This document shows positions 5,323 to 5,765 of a stretch of 5,765 nucleotides of DNA, piece by piece. The notes under the pieces were generated by a model. That model did not search any database, was not told where the DNA came from, and was given only the letters and a program-made list of their open reading frames with translations. The stretch lies in assembly GCA_015655365.1 (NCBI GenBank), contig JAATFE010000223.1, positions 1 through 5,765 on the forward strand, written 5' to 3'. The stretch comes from Terriglobales bacterium. GTDB lineage: Bacteria; Acidobacteriota; Terriglobia; Terriglobales; Acidobacteriaceae. The position numbers were made by a program, and so were the translations under genes. How positions within the stretch are numbered: position 1 is the first letter of the stretch; each line of letters starts with the position of its first letter.

Positions 5323-5765
5323 ATGTTTTTCGGCGCGAGGCGTCCGCTAAGTCCGGGACTGCGCGTTCTGCTGTTCGTGCTGGAGTGTGCCCTGGGGATG
5401 GTGATTGTAGTTTTGGCGGCCGCGCTGGCCCACTGGTCGGGATGGCTGCTGCCGGTAGTTCTGCTGCTTTACCTGCTGGTGGTGGTTCCTACTGCGCTGT
5501 TATGCGGTTTTTGGCAGGCGGTGGTGGTGTCGCTTTCCGCGGTTACCGTTCACGGCTACTTCATCACGAGACAGTCGCAGTTCGGGATGACGGATGCTCC
5601 CGCCGACTTTGTGGCCCTGCTGGTGTTTGTGCTGGTGGCGCTGCTGGTGAGCCGGTTGAGCGCGCGGATGACCGAGCATGCGCGGGAGGCCGAGTCGTGG
5701 GGCGGCCAGATGCACGACCTCTACGAATTCACGCGGCGCACGCTGCAAATGAACCTGCACGAGGA
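5323..5765 (+). CDS. DUF4118 (KdpD-like) membrane sensor histidine kinase, N-terminal part
   Basis: The first 147 codons of a gene that runs off the window. It is probably a sensor histidine kinase, although the kinase domains are not in view. The visible part has four hydrophobic segments (about 14-37, 40-58, 60-78 and 95-111) matching the DUF4118 membrane domain of KdpD-type kinases, including the short loop HGYFITRQSQFGMTDAPADF (77-96), equivalent to KdpD's conserved loop before the last TM. Then comes a charged linker RLSARMTEHAREAE (111-124) leading to LYEFTRRTLQ (133-142), as seen before GAF or HisKA domains. The cytosolic KdpD and USP domains of full KdpD are absent, so this is a short DUF4118 kinase and the name kdpD is not given. 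ATG 5323 is the first Met; its Shine-Dalgarno is weak. TTG 5296, just after AGGTGGCAGG, is an alternative. An in-frame stop lies at 5200-5202. It is divergent from the porin. Confidence 0.8.
   Translation, partial: MFFGARRPLSPGLRVLLFVLECALGMVIVVLAAALAHWSGWLLPVVLLLYLLVVVPTALLCGFWQAVVVSLSAVTVHGYFITRQSQFGMTDAPADFVALLVFVLVALLVSRLSARMTEHAREAESWGGQMHDLYEFTRRTLQMNLHE

Noticed and set aside
5323..5765. Full-length potassium sensor KdpD
   Set aside because: The cytosolic KdpD and USP domains should precede the DUF4118 membrane domain by several hundred residues, but an in-frame stop lies at 5200-5202 just upstream of the start.
1..5765. CRISPR array, tRNA, rRNA or prophage genes
   Set aside because: No regularly spaced identical repeats with unique spacers, no tRNA-like cloverleaf, no rRNA signature and no integrase or phage structural gene were seen.

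Overview
The window is GC-rich and looks like the chromosome of a Gram-negative bacterium. The BBP2/OmpL-like outer-membrane porin, the KdpD-like (DUF4118) sensor kinase and the dense palindromic intergenic repeats recall soil Acidobacteriota (Terriglobia). That placement is an inference from style, not from a marker gene. No rRNA, tRNA, CRISPR array, transposase or phage gene was found.

Layout, left to right. 1-75 is non-coding. 76-136 is a 61-bp dispersed repeat touching the stop codon of a complete PP2C-type Ser/Thr phosphatase (136-939, minus). 940-1223 is intergenic and holds two large hairpins (1017-1082 and 1120-1187). 1224-3005 (minus) is a complete 12-TM APC-superfamily amino acid permease with unusually large predicted periplasmic loops. 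3006-3547 is a 542-bp gap holding the permease leader, with a long inverted repeat, and two adjoining MITE-like elements (3257-3399 and 3404-3490); the second contains the other copy of the 61-bp repeat. 3548-4804 (minus) is an outer-membrane beta-barrel porin with signal peptide. 4805-5322 is a divergent intergenic region with helix-phased repeats and palindromes. 5323 to the window end (plus) is the N-terminal part of a DUF4118-type membrane sensor histidine kinase.

The genes do not form a tight operon, since every gap is about 280-540 bp and filled with repeats. Porin and permease could act in series on small nitrogenous solutes (outer, then inner membrane), and the divergent kinase could regulate the porin from the shared intergenic region. 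Both ideas rest on position only. I see no clearly new multi-gene system. The unexplained signal lies in the intergenic DNA: a 60/61-identical repeat pair, compound palindromic elements, a hairpin with 31-nt arms, and 11/22-bp-phased repeats ahead of the porin and kinase.
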